The notes below the pieces were generated by a model. That model had not been told where the DNA came from. It saw only the letters and a list, made by a program, of their open reading frames with translations, and searched no databases. Positions 9,707 to 19,073 of a stretch of DNA of 47,851 bases are shown here, in pieces. The DNA lies in contig CABYIF010000006.1 of the NCBI GenBank assembly GCA_902518985.1, forward strand, positions 1 to 47,851, read 5' to 3'. A program made the position numbers and the translations under genes. The DNA comes from an uncultured Alphaproteobacteria bacterium. GTDB lineage: Bacteria; Pseudomonadota; Alphaproteobacteria; HIMB59; GCA-002718135. Every line of letters starts with the position of its first letter. Within the stretch, counting starts at the first letter, position 1.

Positions 9707-10369
9707 ATGTTCGGTCTAAAAAGCGCTTCTTTATTTGGTGAAACCAAGAAACTTGAGAGAGAAATTGATGAATTTGTCGATATTGTTTCTGAAGTAGGCT
9801 TGGTATTTAAGTCTATTGTTCCAACATATCTAAATCACTCAGCAAATGGCAAATTTGAAGAAATGGTCGAGAAAGTAAAGGAAATGGAAAGTAAGGCTGA
9901 TAAAATTACAAAAGATGTTGAATATACTTTGTATGAAGAAACATTAATTCCAGATGCAAGAAGTGATGTTTTGCGACTTTTAGAACATATTGACGAGTTG
10001 ATTGGTATGTACCAAGGAAATTGCTATCACTTCTCTATTCAAAAACCAAACTTTCCAAAAGAGTTTCATGGAGATTTAATTGAATTAACAAATACTGTTG
10101 TTAATTGTGTTGAATCACTCTGTTTAACAGTTCGTTCATTTTTTAGGGATATTAAATCTGTTAGGGATAACGCGCATAAAGTTACATTTTATGAAAAAGA
10201 ATCAGATATTAAATTTAGTTCTCTTGCTAGAAGGATTTTTGACTCTGAGTTACCTCTAGATCAAAAAATGCACTTGCGATATTTTGTGGAAAAAATTGAT
10301 AGAATTTGTGATCAAGCAGAAGATATTGCAGATGAAATTCAAATTTACGCAATTAAACGTTCAGTTTAA
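9707..10369 (+). CDS. DUF47 (PhoU-like) phosphate transport accessory protein
   Basis: Helical protein ESKADKITKDVEYTLYEETLIPDARSD...DQAEDIADEI; immediately upstream of PiT. Confidence 0.9.
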   Translation: MFGLKSASLFGETKKLEREIDEFVDIVSEVGLVFKSIVPTYLNHSANGKFEEMVEKVKEMESKADKITKDVEYTLYEETLIPDARSDVLRLLEHIDELIGMYQGNCYHFSIQKPNFPKEFHGDLIELTNTVVNCVESLCLTVRSFFRDIKSVRDNAHKVTFYEKESDIKFSSLARRIFDSELPLDQKMHLRYFVEKIDRICDQAEDIADEIQIYAIKRSV

Positions 10370-10376
10370 TTTTTAA

Positions 10377-11429
10377 ATGGAAATAACAATATTAATCTTT
10401 TTACTTGGTGGTTTATTTTTAGGCTGGTCGCTTGGTGCAAATGATGCAGCCAATGTATTTGGAACTGCTGTTGGTACGAGAATGGTAAGCTTTACAAGTG
10501 CGGCAATTATTTGTAGCATCTTTGTAATTCTTGGAGCTATTATAAGTGGGGCAGGAACAACTGAAACATTAGGTAAGCTTGGTGCAATTAATGCTTTGCC
10601 CGGAGCATTCGCTGCCTGCGTAGCTGCTGGTATTTCAGTTTACTTAATGACGAAAGTTGGTTTGCCAGTTTCTACAACACAAGCAATTGTAGGAGCAATC
10701 GTTGGTTGGAATTTATACACTGGATCTTCGACTAATATTCAAGTTTTATTAACTATTTTGAGCACATGGATTCTGTGTCCAATAATAGCAGGTGTAATTG
10801 CAATGGGATTATTTACTTTTACAAAGAGAGTTATTTTAAATAGAAAATTACATATCTTAAGACTGGATGCATATACAAGAACAGCCTTACTTTTAGCAGG
10901 CGCTTTTGGAGCTTATAGCTTAGGTGCAAATAACATAGCCAATGTAATGGGAGTGTTTGTTCCCATTTCTCCTTTCACAGATGTGAACATGGGTAACCTA
11001 TTTATTTTTTCATCAAAAGAACAATTATTTTTACTCGGTGGTTTAGCAATTGCTGTTGGTGTATTTACCTACTCAAAAAGAGTGATGTATACAGTCGGAA
11101 ACGATCTTTTGAAGATGTCTCCTGTAGCAGCTTTTATCGTTGTTATTTCACATTCTATAGTTTTGTTTTTGTTTGCTTCTCAAGGTATTAGTGCTTTTTT
11201 ACAATCTATTAATCTTCCTTCTATCCCGCTTGTTCCTGTTTCTAGTTCGCAAGCTGTTGTTGGAGGTGTTATTGGTATTGGTCTATTAAAAGGAGGAAAA
11301 GAAGTACAATGGTCTATTGCAGGTAGAATATCAATGGGTTGGATTACTTTACCAATTATTGCGGCTATTATTTCTTTGATAGTTCTTTTTATTTTAGAAA
11401 ATATTTTTAATTTAACAGTTTCTTTTTAA
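10377..11429 (+). CDS. pit: PiT-family inorganic phosphate transporter
   Basis: GANDAANVFGTAVGT and GANNIANVMG motifs; GLPVSTTQAIVGAIVGW and PVSSSQAVVGGVIG. Confidence 0.93.
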   Translation: MEITILIFLLGGLFLGWSLGANDAANVFGTAVGTRMVSFTSAAIICSIFVILGAIISGAGTTETLGKLGAINALPGAFAACVAAGISVYLMTKVGLPVSTTQAIVGAIVGWNLYTGSSTNIQVLLTILSTWILCPIIAGVIAMGLFTFTKRVILNRKLHILRLDAYTRTALLLAGAFGAYSLGANNIANVMGVFVPISPFTDVNMGNLFIFSSKEQLFLLGGLAIAVGVFTYSKRVMYTVGNDLLKMSPVAAFIVVISHSIVLFLFASQGISAFLQSINLPSIPLVPVSSSQAVVGGVIGIGLLKGGKEVQWSIAGRISMGWITLPIIAAIISLIVLFILENIFNLTVSF

Positions 11430-11950
11430 TTTACGGCTCTGTAAGCAAAAATAAATTCTTCTTGAATTTTAGATTCAATAGCACCTATTCGTCTTGATCG
11501 AACTAAATCGATTGCTTCTTGTTTAGGATAATTAAATTCTACAAGTAAAATGGCGGCGATAGTTCCTGCTCTTCCTTTTCCTCCACGACAATGTAAAACT
11601 ATATTTTTTCCATCTATCAATTCGTTCTTTAATAAAACTTTTGTTGTTTCCCATTTATATTTAAAATCTTTATCAGGTGCTCCCATGTCATAAATAGGTA
11701 AATGATACCAATGTAATTTGTGATCATATATATTTTTAACAAATAATTTTTTTTCACATAATTTTTCAAATTCTACATCTTCTACAAATGAAGTAATCGA
11801 ACTACAATTATTATTCTTAAATAATTCAAGCTCAGAATTTAAAATATTTTCTTCAAAAATTCCCTCAGAGTTTAATCCCGGAAATGAAGTTAAAATAATT
11901 TTGCCTGAAAATGATTGTGAGTCTATAAAATCGTATTCGCTAAATTGCAT
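11426..11950 (-). CDS. Dual-specificity/tyrosine-type phosphatase (CDKN3-like)
   Basis: HCRGGKGRAG (HCX5R) and RRIGAIESKIQEEFI. Confidence 0.8.
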   Translation of the reverse strand: MQFSEYDFIDSQSFSGKIILTSFPGLNSEGIFEENILNSELELFKNNNCSSITSFVEDVEFEKLCEKKLFVKNIYDHKLHWYHLPIYDMGAPDKDFKYKWETTKVLLKNELIDGKNIVLHCRGGKGRAGTIAAILLVEFNYPKQEAIDLVRSRRIGAIESKIQEEFIFAYRAVN

Positions 11951-11953
11951 TTA

Positions 11954-12520
11954 TTATTGACTGGCAAGAAAAGATTTTCTTGCTTCCTCTAAATAAGGGC
12001 GAAAGTGTTCAACATCAGGTGTTTTTTTATCTAGAATTTTTGCTAAATCATCAAATCTTCTTAATTCTACTGCTTCATCCATAAAAGGTTTGCTAATAAA
12101 TTCTTCTGCTTCTTCTTTGGTAAACGGTCCGCCTTGTACTTTCAATGAAAGCTTAGATGCTTCAGATAAGCTGTCATAATACCCTTCTTCAACACTTGAT
12201 AAATATCTTTTTGAGTCAACATGAGCTCTAATTGGGGAAATAACATCTTCACTAAAATATTTTTTTAGAAAATCAGCTCCTAAGTTTTCATGATGTCCAT
12301 CCTTACCCTCATGTATAGGATCTCCATCTTCATATATGAGATGCCCAACATCATGCAATAAAGCAGCAGCAATTGTTGGACCTGGTAATTTATGTTTTTC
12401 AGCTAGTTCAGCACATTGAAGAGCGTGCTCTAGTTGTGTCACATCTTCATTCCCATACTGAATATCTGCACCCTTTGTTTTTAAAAGGTCTAGCAAATAA
12501 TCTACTATATTTTCTTCCAT
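11954..12520 (-). CDS. HD-domain oxygenase of the PhnZ-like, phosphonate-operon-associated type
   Basis: YGNEDVTQLEHALQ, LLHDVGH, GHHENLG, AHVDSKRYL, LRRFDDLAK. Confidence 0.8.
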   Translation of the reverse strand: MEENIVDYLLDLLKTKGADIQYGNEDVTQLEHALQCAELAEKHKLPGPTIAAALLHDVGHLIYEDGDPIHEGKDGHHENLGADFLKKYFSEDVISPIRAHVDSKRYLSSVEEGYYDSLSEASKLSLKVQGGPFTKEEAEEFISKPFMDEAVELRRFDDLAKILDKKTPDVEHFRPYLEEARKSFLASQ

Positions 12521-12616
12521 TCTAATTAATAATTAACTTATTAGAAAATAATTTCAATTCTAAGTTTAATAGGATTGATCAAATTTATAATAATATTTAA
12601 GAAGATACTAAGTTTA

Positions 12617-13714
12617 ATGGATAAAAAATTATTAACACCAGGTCCTCTCACAACCTCAATGTCTACAAAAGAAGCTATGCTTCATGATTGGGGATCAAGA
12701 GATAAAAAATTTATCGATCTCAATTCATCTATAAGAGAGTCACTAATTAAATTGATTGATGGTGAAGATAATTATCAGTGTGTTCCAATGCAAGGAAGTG
12801 GAACATTTGCTGTTGAGTCTATGGTTAGTTCACTAACATCAAAAGATTCAAAAATACTAATTTTAATAAATGGTGCATACGGACAACGTATGAAAAAAAT
12901 GTGCACTTACTTAAATAGAGATTTTATAGAGTATGAAGTTGCAGAACATGAAGTACATGATTTAACTAAAATTGAAGAGCTAATTGACAATAATGAGTTA
13001 ACACATGTTTTCACTGTCTATTGTGAAACAACATCTGGTATTTTAAATCCTATTGAAGAAATTGCAAAAATAGTTGAAACAAAAAAACTATCTTTATTTA
13101 TAGATGCTATGAGTGCCTTTGGAGCATTACCTCTAAGTGCAAAAAAAATTAGTTTTGATGCGGTAGCTGCATCTTCTAATAAATGCTTAGAAGGTGTTCC
13201 AGGTGTTGGTTTTATTTTAGTAAAAAATAATGTTATTCAAAATGCAAAAGGAAATAGTCATTCACTCAGTTTAGATTTGTATGATCAATGGCAAGCGATG
13301 GAAAAAAATAAACAATGGCGCTTTACACCTCCAACACATGTATTAGCAGCTTTCAATCAAGCTATTAAAGAACATGAAAATGAAGGTGGGGTTCAGGGAA
13401 GACATCAGAGATATAAAAGTAATTGTGAAATAATATGCACCGGTATGAAAGAATTAGGTTTTGAACAATTACTTCCTGATAATTTACAAGCACCAATCAT
13501 TATAACTTTTAAACAACCTAGTGATTCAAGTTTTAATTTTGAAAAATTTTATAATGCACTTAGTGAAAAAGATTTTTTAATTTATCCTGGCAAACTAACT
13601 GTTGCTGAAACTTTTCGTATAGGCTGTATTGGTAATTTAAATAAAAATGATATGCTCGATACAATAAAAGCTGTTAAAGAAGTGATTCAAGAACTAGGTT
13701 TAAAAATTAATTAA
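12617..13714 (+). CDS. phnW: 2-aminoethylphosphonate:pyruvate transaminase
   Basis: KKLLTPGPLTTSMSTKEAMLHDWGSRD, QGSGTFAVE, SSNKCLEGVPGVGFIL; start moved from TTG 12575 to ATG 12617. Confidence 0.93.
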   Translation: MDKKLLTPGPLTTSMSTKEAMLHDWGSRDKKFIDLNSSIRESLIKLIDGEDNYQCVPMQGSGTFAVESMVSSLTSKDSKILILINGAYGQRMKKMCTYLNRDFIEYEVAEHEVHDLTKIEELIDNNELTHVFTVYCETTSGILNPIEEIAKIVETKKLSLFIDAMSAFGALPLSAKKISFDAVAASSNKCLEGVPGVGFILVKNNVIQNAKGNSHSLSLDLYDQWQAMEKNKQWRFTPPTHVLAAFNQAIKEHENEGGVQGRHQRYKSNCEIICTGMKELGFEQLLPDNLQAPIIITFKQPSDSSFNFEKFYNALSEKDFLIYPGKLTVAETFRIGCIGNLNKNDMLDTIKAVKEVIQELGLKIN

Positions 13715-13720
13715 TTATAA

Positions 13721-14353
13721 ATGACACAAGAAATTGAAATTCCACTAATTCAAGCTACTGATGAAAATCTTAAAGGATATGGTTATTTAATTGATACGTA
13801 TGAAAAAAGTGAAATTGAAATTGTTACTTGGCCAAAACAAGGTTGGAGAGATATAGAAGAAGGAACAGGAAATGAAGGAGGAACAACAGAAGGCTCATTT
13901 GATACTTGGTGGCAAGGTGATACTCTTTATGGACAAAATAATGCTGTTCAACATAAAAGTGATTATGAAGTTGATGGAAAATATATTCTTGGATATTCAA
14001 CTAATCCTGATAATGATTTACAAAAAGAAAGTTATAAAACTCCAGATAAAATTTATTTATGGCATGCTAATTATCATCCAGATGGTGGACAACTTTTTTA
14101 TCCTGAAGAAAAAAAACCTTTCATTTGTCCGTTAGCATTACCAACTGACGATATAGAACCAGAGCGCTTTAGAGCGTTTTATTGTGATGGCTCAAAAGGT
14201 CTCTATATTCATCCCAATGTATGGCATGAAGGAGTTTTCCCTGTATCTGAAAAGCAATCTTTTCAAGGGAAACAAGGGAAAGTTCATGCCCGAGTTAGTA
14301 TTGATCTAAAAGAAGAATTTAATAAATATATTTATTTTAAAACTGAAATTTAA
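13721..14353 (+). CDS. Ureidoglycolate lyase (AllA)/cupin-like protein in phosphonate locus
   Basis: N-terminal IPLIQATDENLKGYGYLID and C-terminal GLYIHPNVWHEGVFPV...ARVSIDL resemble the AllA fold. Confidence 0.6.
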   Translation: MTQEIEIPLIQATDENLKGYGYLIDTYEKSEIEIVTWPKQGWRDIEEGTGNEGGTTEGSFDTWWQGDTLYGQNNAVQHKSDYEVDGKYILGYSTNPDNDLQKESYKTPDKIYLWHANYHPDGGQLFYPEEKKPFICPLALPTDDIEPERFRAFYCDGSKGLYIHPNVWHEGVFPVSEKQSFQGKQGKVHARVSIDLKEEFNKYIYFKTEI

Positions 14354-14376
14354 TTAAAATTAGCTTAATTTAAGTT

Positions 14377-15171
14377 ATGAAAATTATTCATTTATCTGAT
14401 CCACATATTTATACAGATAAGATTCATGGGATTGATCCAGTAAGTAGGTTTAAAAAAGCATTAGATCACATTTTACAAAATCATAATGATGCAGATCTAT
14501 TTGTTATAACAGGTGATATCACAGATCTAGGTGATAAAGAATCATATCAATTATTTATAAAAATAATTCAAGATGCAGATTTACCTGCAAAATTAGATCC
14601 AAAACTTATTATTGGGAATCATGATAACCGTGAAGAATTTAAAAAAAACTTTCCATTAGTGCAAGAAGATGAAAATGGTTTTATTCAATACTTTACAGAT
14701 ATAGAAAATAAACGTTTTATTTTTATTGATACGAATTTAATCAATACTCATTCAGGTCATTATTGTGATGATAGACAAGTATGGCTTAAAAAAATTTTAA
14801 ATGAAACATCTATAGACCAAGATGTTTATATTTTTATGCATCACAATCCCCTGGCATTAGTTATAGAAGAAAGTGATGAGATTGGTCTAAAACAAAAAGA
14901 AGAATTTAAAAAAATTTTATTAAATAATAACAAAAATATAAAACATATATTTTTTGGTCATCAACATATTACAAGCTCTGGTTCATATTGTGGTATTACT
15001 TTTTCATCACCGCGCAGTACTTGGTCACCACTGATACCAAACTTTTCAAATCAATACAGATTGGGCACAGCAAATACTGATACAAATTATAATATTGCAA
15101 TAATCCGCCCAGATGCAACAATTATTCATACTGAGGATTTTTTAAAAACAGAAGTAAATTGGTTTAAATAA
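14377..15171 (+). CDS. Calcineurin-like metallophosphoesterase (GpdQ/CpdA-like)
   Basis: LSDPHI, TGDITDLG, GNHDNR, HHNP, GHQH motifs. Confidence 0.85.
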   Translation: MKIIHLSDPHIYTDKIHGIDPVSRFKKALDHILQNHNDADLFVITGDITDLGDKESYQLFIKIIQDADLPAKLDPKLIIGNHDNREEFKKNFPLVQEDENGFIQYFTDIENKRFIFIDTNLINTHSGHYCDDRQVWLKKILNETSIDQDVYIFMHHNPLALVIEESDEIGLKQKEEFKKILLNNNKNIKHIFFGHQHITSSGSYCGITFSSPRSTWSPLIPNFSNQYRLGTANTDTNYNIAIIRPDATIIHTEDFLKTEVNWFK

Positions 15172-15179
15172 AAATTTAA

Positions 15180-16286
15180 TTATTTTTTTTCAATAACAAA
15201 AATTTCATTATTAAAATAAAGACCTTTATTTTTTGCAACTATATTTTGAACAATCTTTTCATAATTTTTTGTTTTTTCAACTTTCATTACTTTGTCATCA
15301 TCCATTTGATTAACATATATAGAAGCATTCCAAGCAGAAAATACTAAAGAAGTAGCTATGCCACCACTTATTTCTGTTGGAAGAGCTCGCAGTTTACATT
15401 TAATTTTTCTTTTTTCTCCAAAAGATAACTTATCTAACAACTCTTTATCTAGGTTTTTCTTTAGGTATGAAATGATACTATTTCCAAGTGAAGGAAAAGG
15501 ATCCTCTTTTGGCCAAATTTTTTGAATAATTTCATTTGCCGGATCTTTTCCTGATGCATGAATTATTAGCAATCTTCCTTTTGATTTTAGAGCTTTAAGC
15601 ATAGGCTCGATTACATATTTTGATTTTTTTTCAGCAGAAATTCTTGATCGATATGGTTGTGATGCAATTATGAGATCAAATTTATTTTCAGAATTATTTT
15701 TTGTTGGAATTAGCTCGTTTACATTAAATTCTTGGTCCTCTCGATAAATCACTATTATGGATGGTTCTTTATAGGTATGATTACCTGATTTTTTATTAAT
15801 TTCTATGTTCCATTTTTTTTCTAAAAATTCATTTTGGTTTCTTAATTGTTGAGAAAATTCAATTGAAGTATTCCCTTTTAGTTTTATTACATTCCAATTT
15901 ATTTTTTTTTGCTTCTTTTCATTTTTTGATTTTAAATTAGCAGCTTCCGAATAATGTAAATTTGAAATTACAAAAACAGTGTTTTTATGTTCAACAAATC
16001 TATCAGGTAGCTTTTCTAAGCCTAATCTTACATCTTCAATACTAATTTCTTTTGTTGCAACTAACAAGGGAATGGTCGGATTTTCAGAATGGCATTGTCG
16101 CATTACGTTCATAAGCAAAGATCCATCACCCATACCTGCATCGAATATTTTTATTCCAGGTTTTTGCGGTTTAATTTTATTAACATAAGGACGAATAGCA
16201 TCTGCAATCTGATTTTTTTCATTTGTTGTTGTTACAAATAATAAATATTTTTGTCTATTGTCATAAAATCTAAAATTTTTTTTCAT
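15180..16286 (-). CDS. SAM-dependent methyltransferase-like protein
   Basis: IKIFDAGMGDGSLLMNVM (motif I-like) and FDLIIASQPYRSR (motif IV-like). Confidence 0.65.
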   Translation of the reverse strand: MKKNFRFYDNRQKYLLFVTTTNEKNQIADAIRPYVNKIKPQKPGIKIFDAGMGDGSLLMNVMRQCHSENPTIPLLVATKEISIEDVRLGLEKLPDRFVEHKNTVFVISNLHYSEAANLKSKNEKKQKKINWNVIKLKGNTSIEFSQQLRNQNEFLEKKWNIEINKKSGNHTYKEPSIIVIYREDQEFNVNELIPTKNNSENKFDLIIASQPYRSRISAEKKSKYVIEPMLKALKSKGRLLIIHASGKDPANEIIQKIWPKEDPFPSLGNSIISYLKKNLDKELLDKLSFGEKRKIKCKLRALPTEISGGIATSLVFSAWNASIYVNQMDDDKVMKVEKTKNYEKIVQNIVAKNKGLYFNNEIFVIEKK

Positions 16287-16334
16287 TGTTTTAAAATTAA
16301 AAATAATTAATTTTTAATACTAGGATGTATTTCT

Positions 16335-17774
16335 CTACCAAGGAAGAGAAAAAGTTTTAACATTTGTAAAACTTTTCATTGCTTCAATCACACCTTCTTT
16401 GTAGCCAAGTCCAGAGTCTTTAATTCCACCAAATGGAGACATTTCAATTCTATAGCCTGGAACTTCCCAGATATTGACAGTGCCCACTTCAAGATTTTTA
16501 ATATAATTTTTAGCTCTCATAAAGTTATTTGTACACACACCTGATGATAAACCAAAAGCAGTCGAATTAGATATTTTTATTACTTCTTCATCTTCATCTG
16601 GAACACGGATAATAGGAATAATTGGGCCGAATGTCTCTTCTAAAACTAATTCACTTTTATAATCCACATGATCAACAACAATAGGAGGTAGAAGTGCTCC
16701 TTCTCTTCCAGGGTGGTATAAAACTTTTGCTCCATTTTCTTCAGCCATTGATACTCTTCTATCAAAAAGCTCTGCCGCTTCAGCATTTACAACTGTCCCC
16801 AGATCGGTGGATAAATTCATTGGGTCACCGAATTTAATTTTTTTTGCTCTATCTAAAGCCATTTCAACAAACCTGTCTGCAATTTTATTTTGACATAAAA
16901 TTCTTTTAACAGCTGTACATCTTTGTCCTGAATTTTTTGTTGCTCCAGTAACTGCTAACTCCACAGCTTTTTTTAAATCATCATCATTTAAATCATTTAA
17001 GATTATAAGAGGATCATTACCTCCTAATTCTAAAACAGTTCTTTTGTATCCAGCTTGTTCAGCAATATATTTACCAACCCCAACACTCCCTGTGAAAGTG
17101 ATAAGATCAATATTTGGATTTTGTATCATTTCTAAACCAATATCTTGAGGCCAGCCTGTAATAACGGAAAACATTTCAGGTGGAAGACCTGCATCATACA
17201 AGATATCTGCTAATAGCATCGCTGTCATCGGTGTCAGTTCTGTCTGTTTACATACCATACAATTATTTGTGGCAATTGAAGGAGCAATTTTATGAGCAAC
17301 CATATTAAGTGGATGATTAAAAGGTGTAATAGCGGATATAGCTCTAAGAGGCTCTCTTATAGTAAATATTTTTCTTGCTTTGCCGTGCGGAGTTAAATCA
17401 CATGAAAATATTTCACCATCATCTAAAATAGATAATTGAGCAGTTAGTGAAAAAACATCAAAAGCTCTTCCAACTTCATAGAGTGAGTCTTGTTTTGATA
17501 TACCTAATTCATAAGTAATGACATCCGATACCTCTTCTTTTCTTCTAACAAGTTCCTCAGCTGTTTTTTGTAAAATTTGTTGTCTTTCATATCGAGTTAG
17601 TTTTGGTTTGTACTTAGCTGCAATGTCCAATGCTTGTTTTGCATGCTCAGCACTTCCAGCTGGCACTGTACCAATTATTTCATTTGTATAAGGATAATGT
17701 ACATTAATGTTTTTTTCTGAGTTAACTTTTTTACCTGCAATTCTCATTGGTTCGTGCTTAATTGGATTTGTCAT
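16335..17774 (-). CDS. phnY: Phosphonoacetaldehyde dehydrogenase (aldehyde dehydrogenase family)
   Basis: ALDH motifs [33 protein letters not shown]; 1-bp overlap/adjacent to phnA-type hydrolase. Confidence 0.85.
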   Translation of the reverse strand: MTNPIKHEPMRIAGKKVNSEKNINVHYPYTNEIIGTVPAGSAEHAKQALDIAAKYKPKLTRYERQQILQKTAEELVRRKEEVSDVITYELGISKQDSLYEVGRAFDVFSLTAQLSILDDGEIFSCDLTPHGKARKIFTIREPLRAISAITPFNHPLNMVAHKIAPSIATNNCMVCKQTELTPMTAMLLADILYDAGLPPEMFSVITGWPQDIGLEMIQNPNIDLITFTGSVGVGKYIAEQAGYKRTVLELGGNDPLIILNDLNDDDLKKAVELAVTGATKNSGQRCTAVKRILCQNKIADRFVEMALDRAKKIKFGDPMNLSTDLGTVVNAEAAELFDRRVSMAEENGAKVLYHPGREGALLPPIVVDHVDYKSELVLEETFGPIIPIIRVPDEDEEVIKISNSTAFGLSSGVCTNNFMRAKNYIKNLEVGTVNIWEVPGYRIEMSPFGGIKDSGLGYKEGVIEAMKSFTNVKTFSLPW

Positions 17775-19015
17775 TACATTGCTCCAGCTATTGCATAATA
17801 AAATGCATCGTAGTTATTTAATTTTTCATTGCTTAAAAAAGAATTAATTTTTTTATTAGAGATGAAAGGCACCTCTCTCTCATGAAGCCCTCCATGAGAA
17901 CGCAGTGGTTCTTTTAACTTGCTGAGATCATGAGAACTTTCAGATGAGCCTATGGTCACATATTGAGACGACATACAAATAATATCTCCCATTCTATCTT
18001 TAGGTAAATCATACTCTTCACACCCAGCTTCATTAGAAACAACAACCTCTATTTCCTTTATTTTTTTTATCTCTTCCATAGCGTCATTAATTTTAGATTT
18101 ATCCTCTAAATAAATTGTTGCAAATGATCCTAGTGCACCGTGATGTACTACATAAGGATCAGTGATTGGAAGTATTACTTTTGAAAAATGATCACCAAAT
18201 TTTTTATCCAAAATGTCTTGGAGATATATTGCATTGGGTGAACCATCTGCTTTTGACTTAGGTTGCATTCCATGATCAGCAGTAATTATAATTGAGTTAT
18301 TATTTACATTTAATTCTCCAATATATTTATCAAACATAGCATAAAATGTATTTGCCACTTGATCGCCTGGTGCATATTTATGTTGAATAAAATCTGTTGT
18401 AGATAAATACATAATGTCAGGTTTAAATTCGTGAAGTAGCTTTACTCCCGCAGCCATGACAAACTCTGATAGACCTTGAGAATAGACATCAGGAACACCC
18501 ATACCAAGCCATTTATTAATGTTATCTATTCCATTTTCACTTATTGTTGCTTGATCTGATTTTTCTGAAGAAAAACAAATTGCTCGAGAGTCGTTAAAGT
18601 TAAGACCGTGGGATAATAATTTTCTTAGTTTATCTTTTGCGGTTACAATGGCAATCTTAGCTCCTTGCTCATAATATTTTTGAAAAATAGTTGGCGCTCT
18701 TAAAAACTGTGGATCATTCATCATAACTTCTTCTCCAGTAGATGGAGTATAAAAAAAATTGCCACAAATACCGTGAACTGAGCTAGGTCTTCCTGTAACA
18801 ATAGAAATATTATTGGGATTAGTAAAACTAGGGATAGCACTGTTTGCTAACAAATTTTCTCCAGTATTAATTATTTTATCTAAGTTAGGTGTTAAGTTTA
18901 ATTTTGACGCTTCCTCAAAGTATTCTTTTTGACTACCATCCAAACATATAACTATAGCTGTTGAAGTTGGAAATCCTGTGTAGATTCTTTCGTTAATTGT
19001 AATTGTTTGTGTCAT
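17774..19015 (-). CDS. phnA: Phosphonoacetate hydrolase (alkaline phosphatase superfamily)
   Basis: [46 protein letters not shown]. Confidence 0.9.
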   Translation of the reverse strand: MTQTITINERIYTGFPTSTAIVICLDGSQKEYFEEASKLNLTPNLDKIINTGENLLANSAIPSFTNPNNISIVTGRPSSVHGICGNFFYTPSTGEEVMMNDPQFLRAPTIFQKYYEQGAKIAIVTAKDKLRKLLSHGLNFNDSRAICFSSEKSDQATISENGIDNINKWLGMGVPDVYSQGLSEFVMAAGVKLLHEFKPDIMYLSTTDFIQHKYAPGDQVANTFYAMFDKYIGELNVNNNSIIITADHGMQPKSKADGSPNAIYLQDILDKKFGDHFSKVILPITDPYVVHHGALGSFATIYLEDKSKINDAMEEIKKIKEIEVVVSNEAGCEEYDLPKDRMGDIICMSSQYVTIGSSESSHDLSKLKEPLRSHGGLHEREVPFISNKKINSFLSNEKLNNYDAFYYAIAGAM

Positions 19016-19073
19016 ATTTTAAAAGTTCTTAAAACTGGTATCTATATTGATTTACCTATAAAATAAATAAGAT

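Noticed and set aside
12575-12616. TTG-started N-terminal extension of PhnW
   Set aside because: The hydrophobic stretch MIKFIIIFKKILSL is absent from the family; ATG 12617 gives the expected N-terminus.
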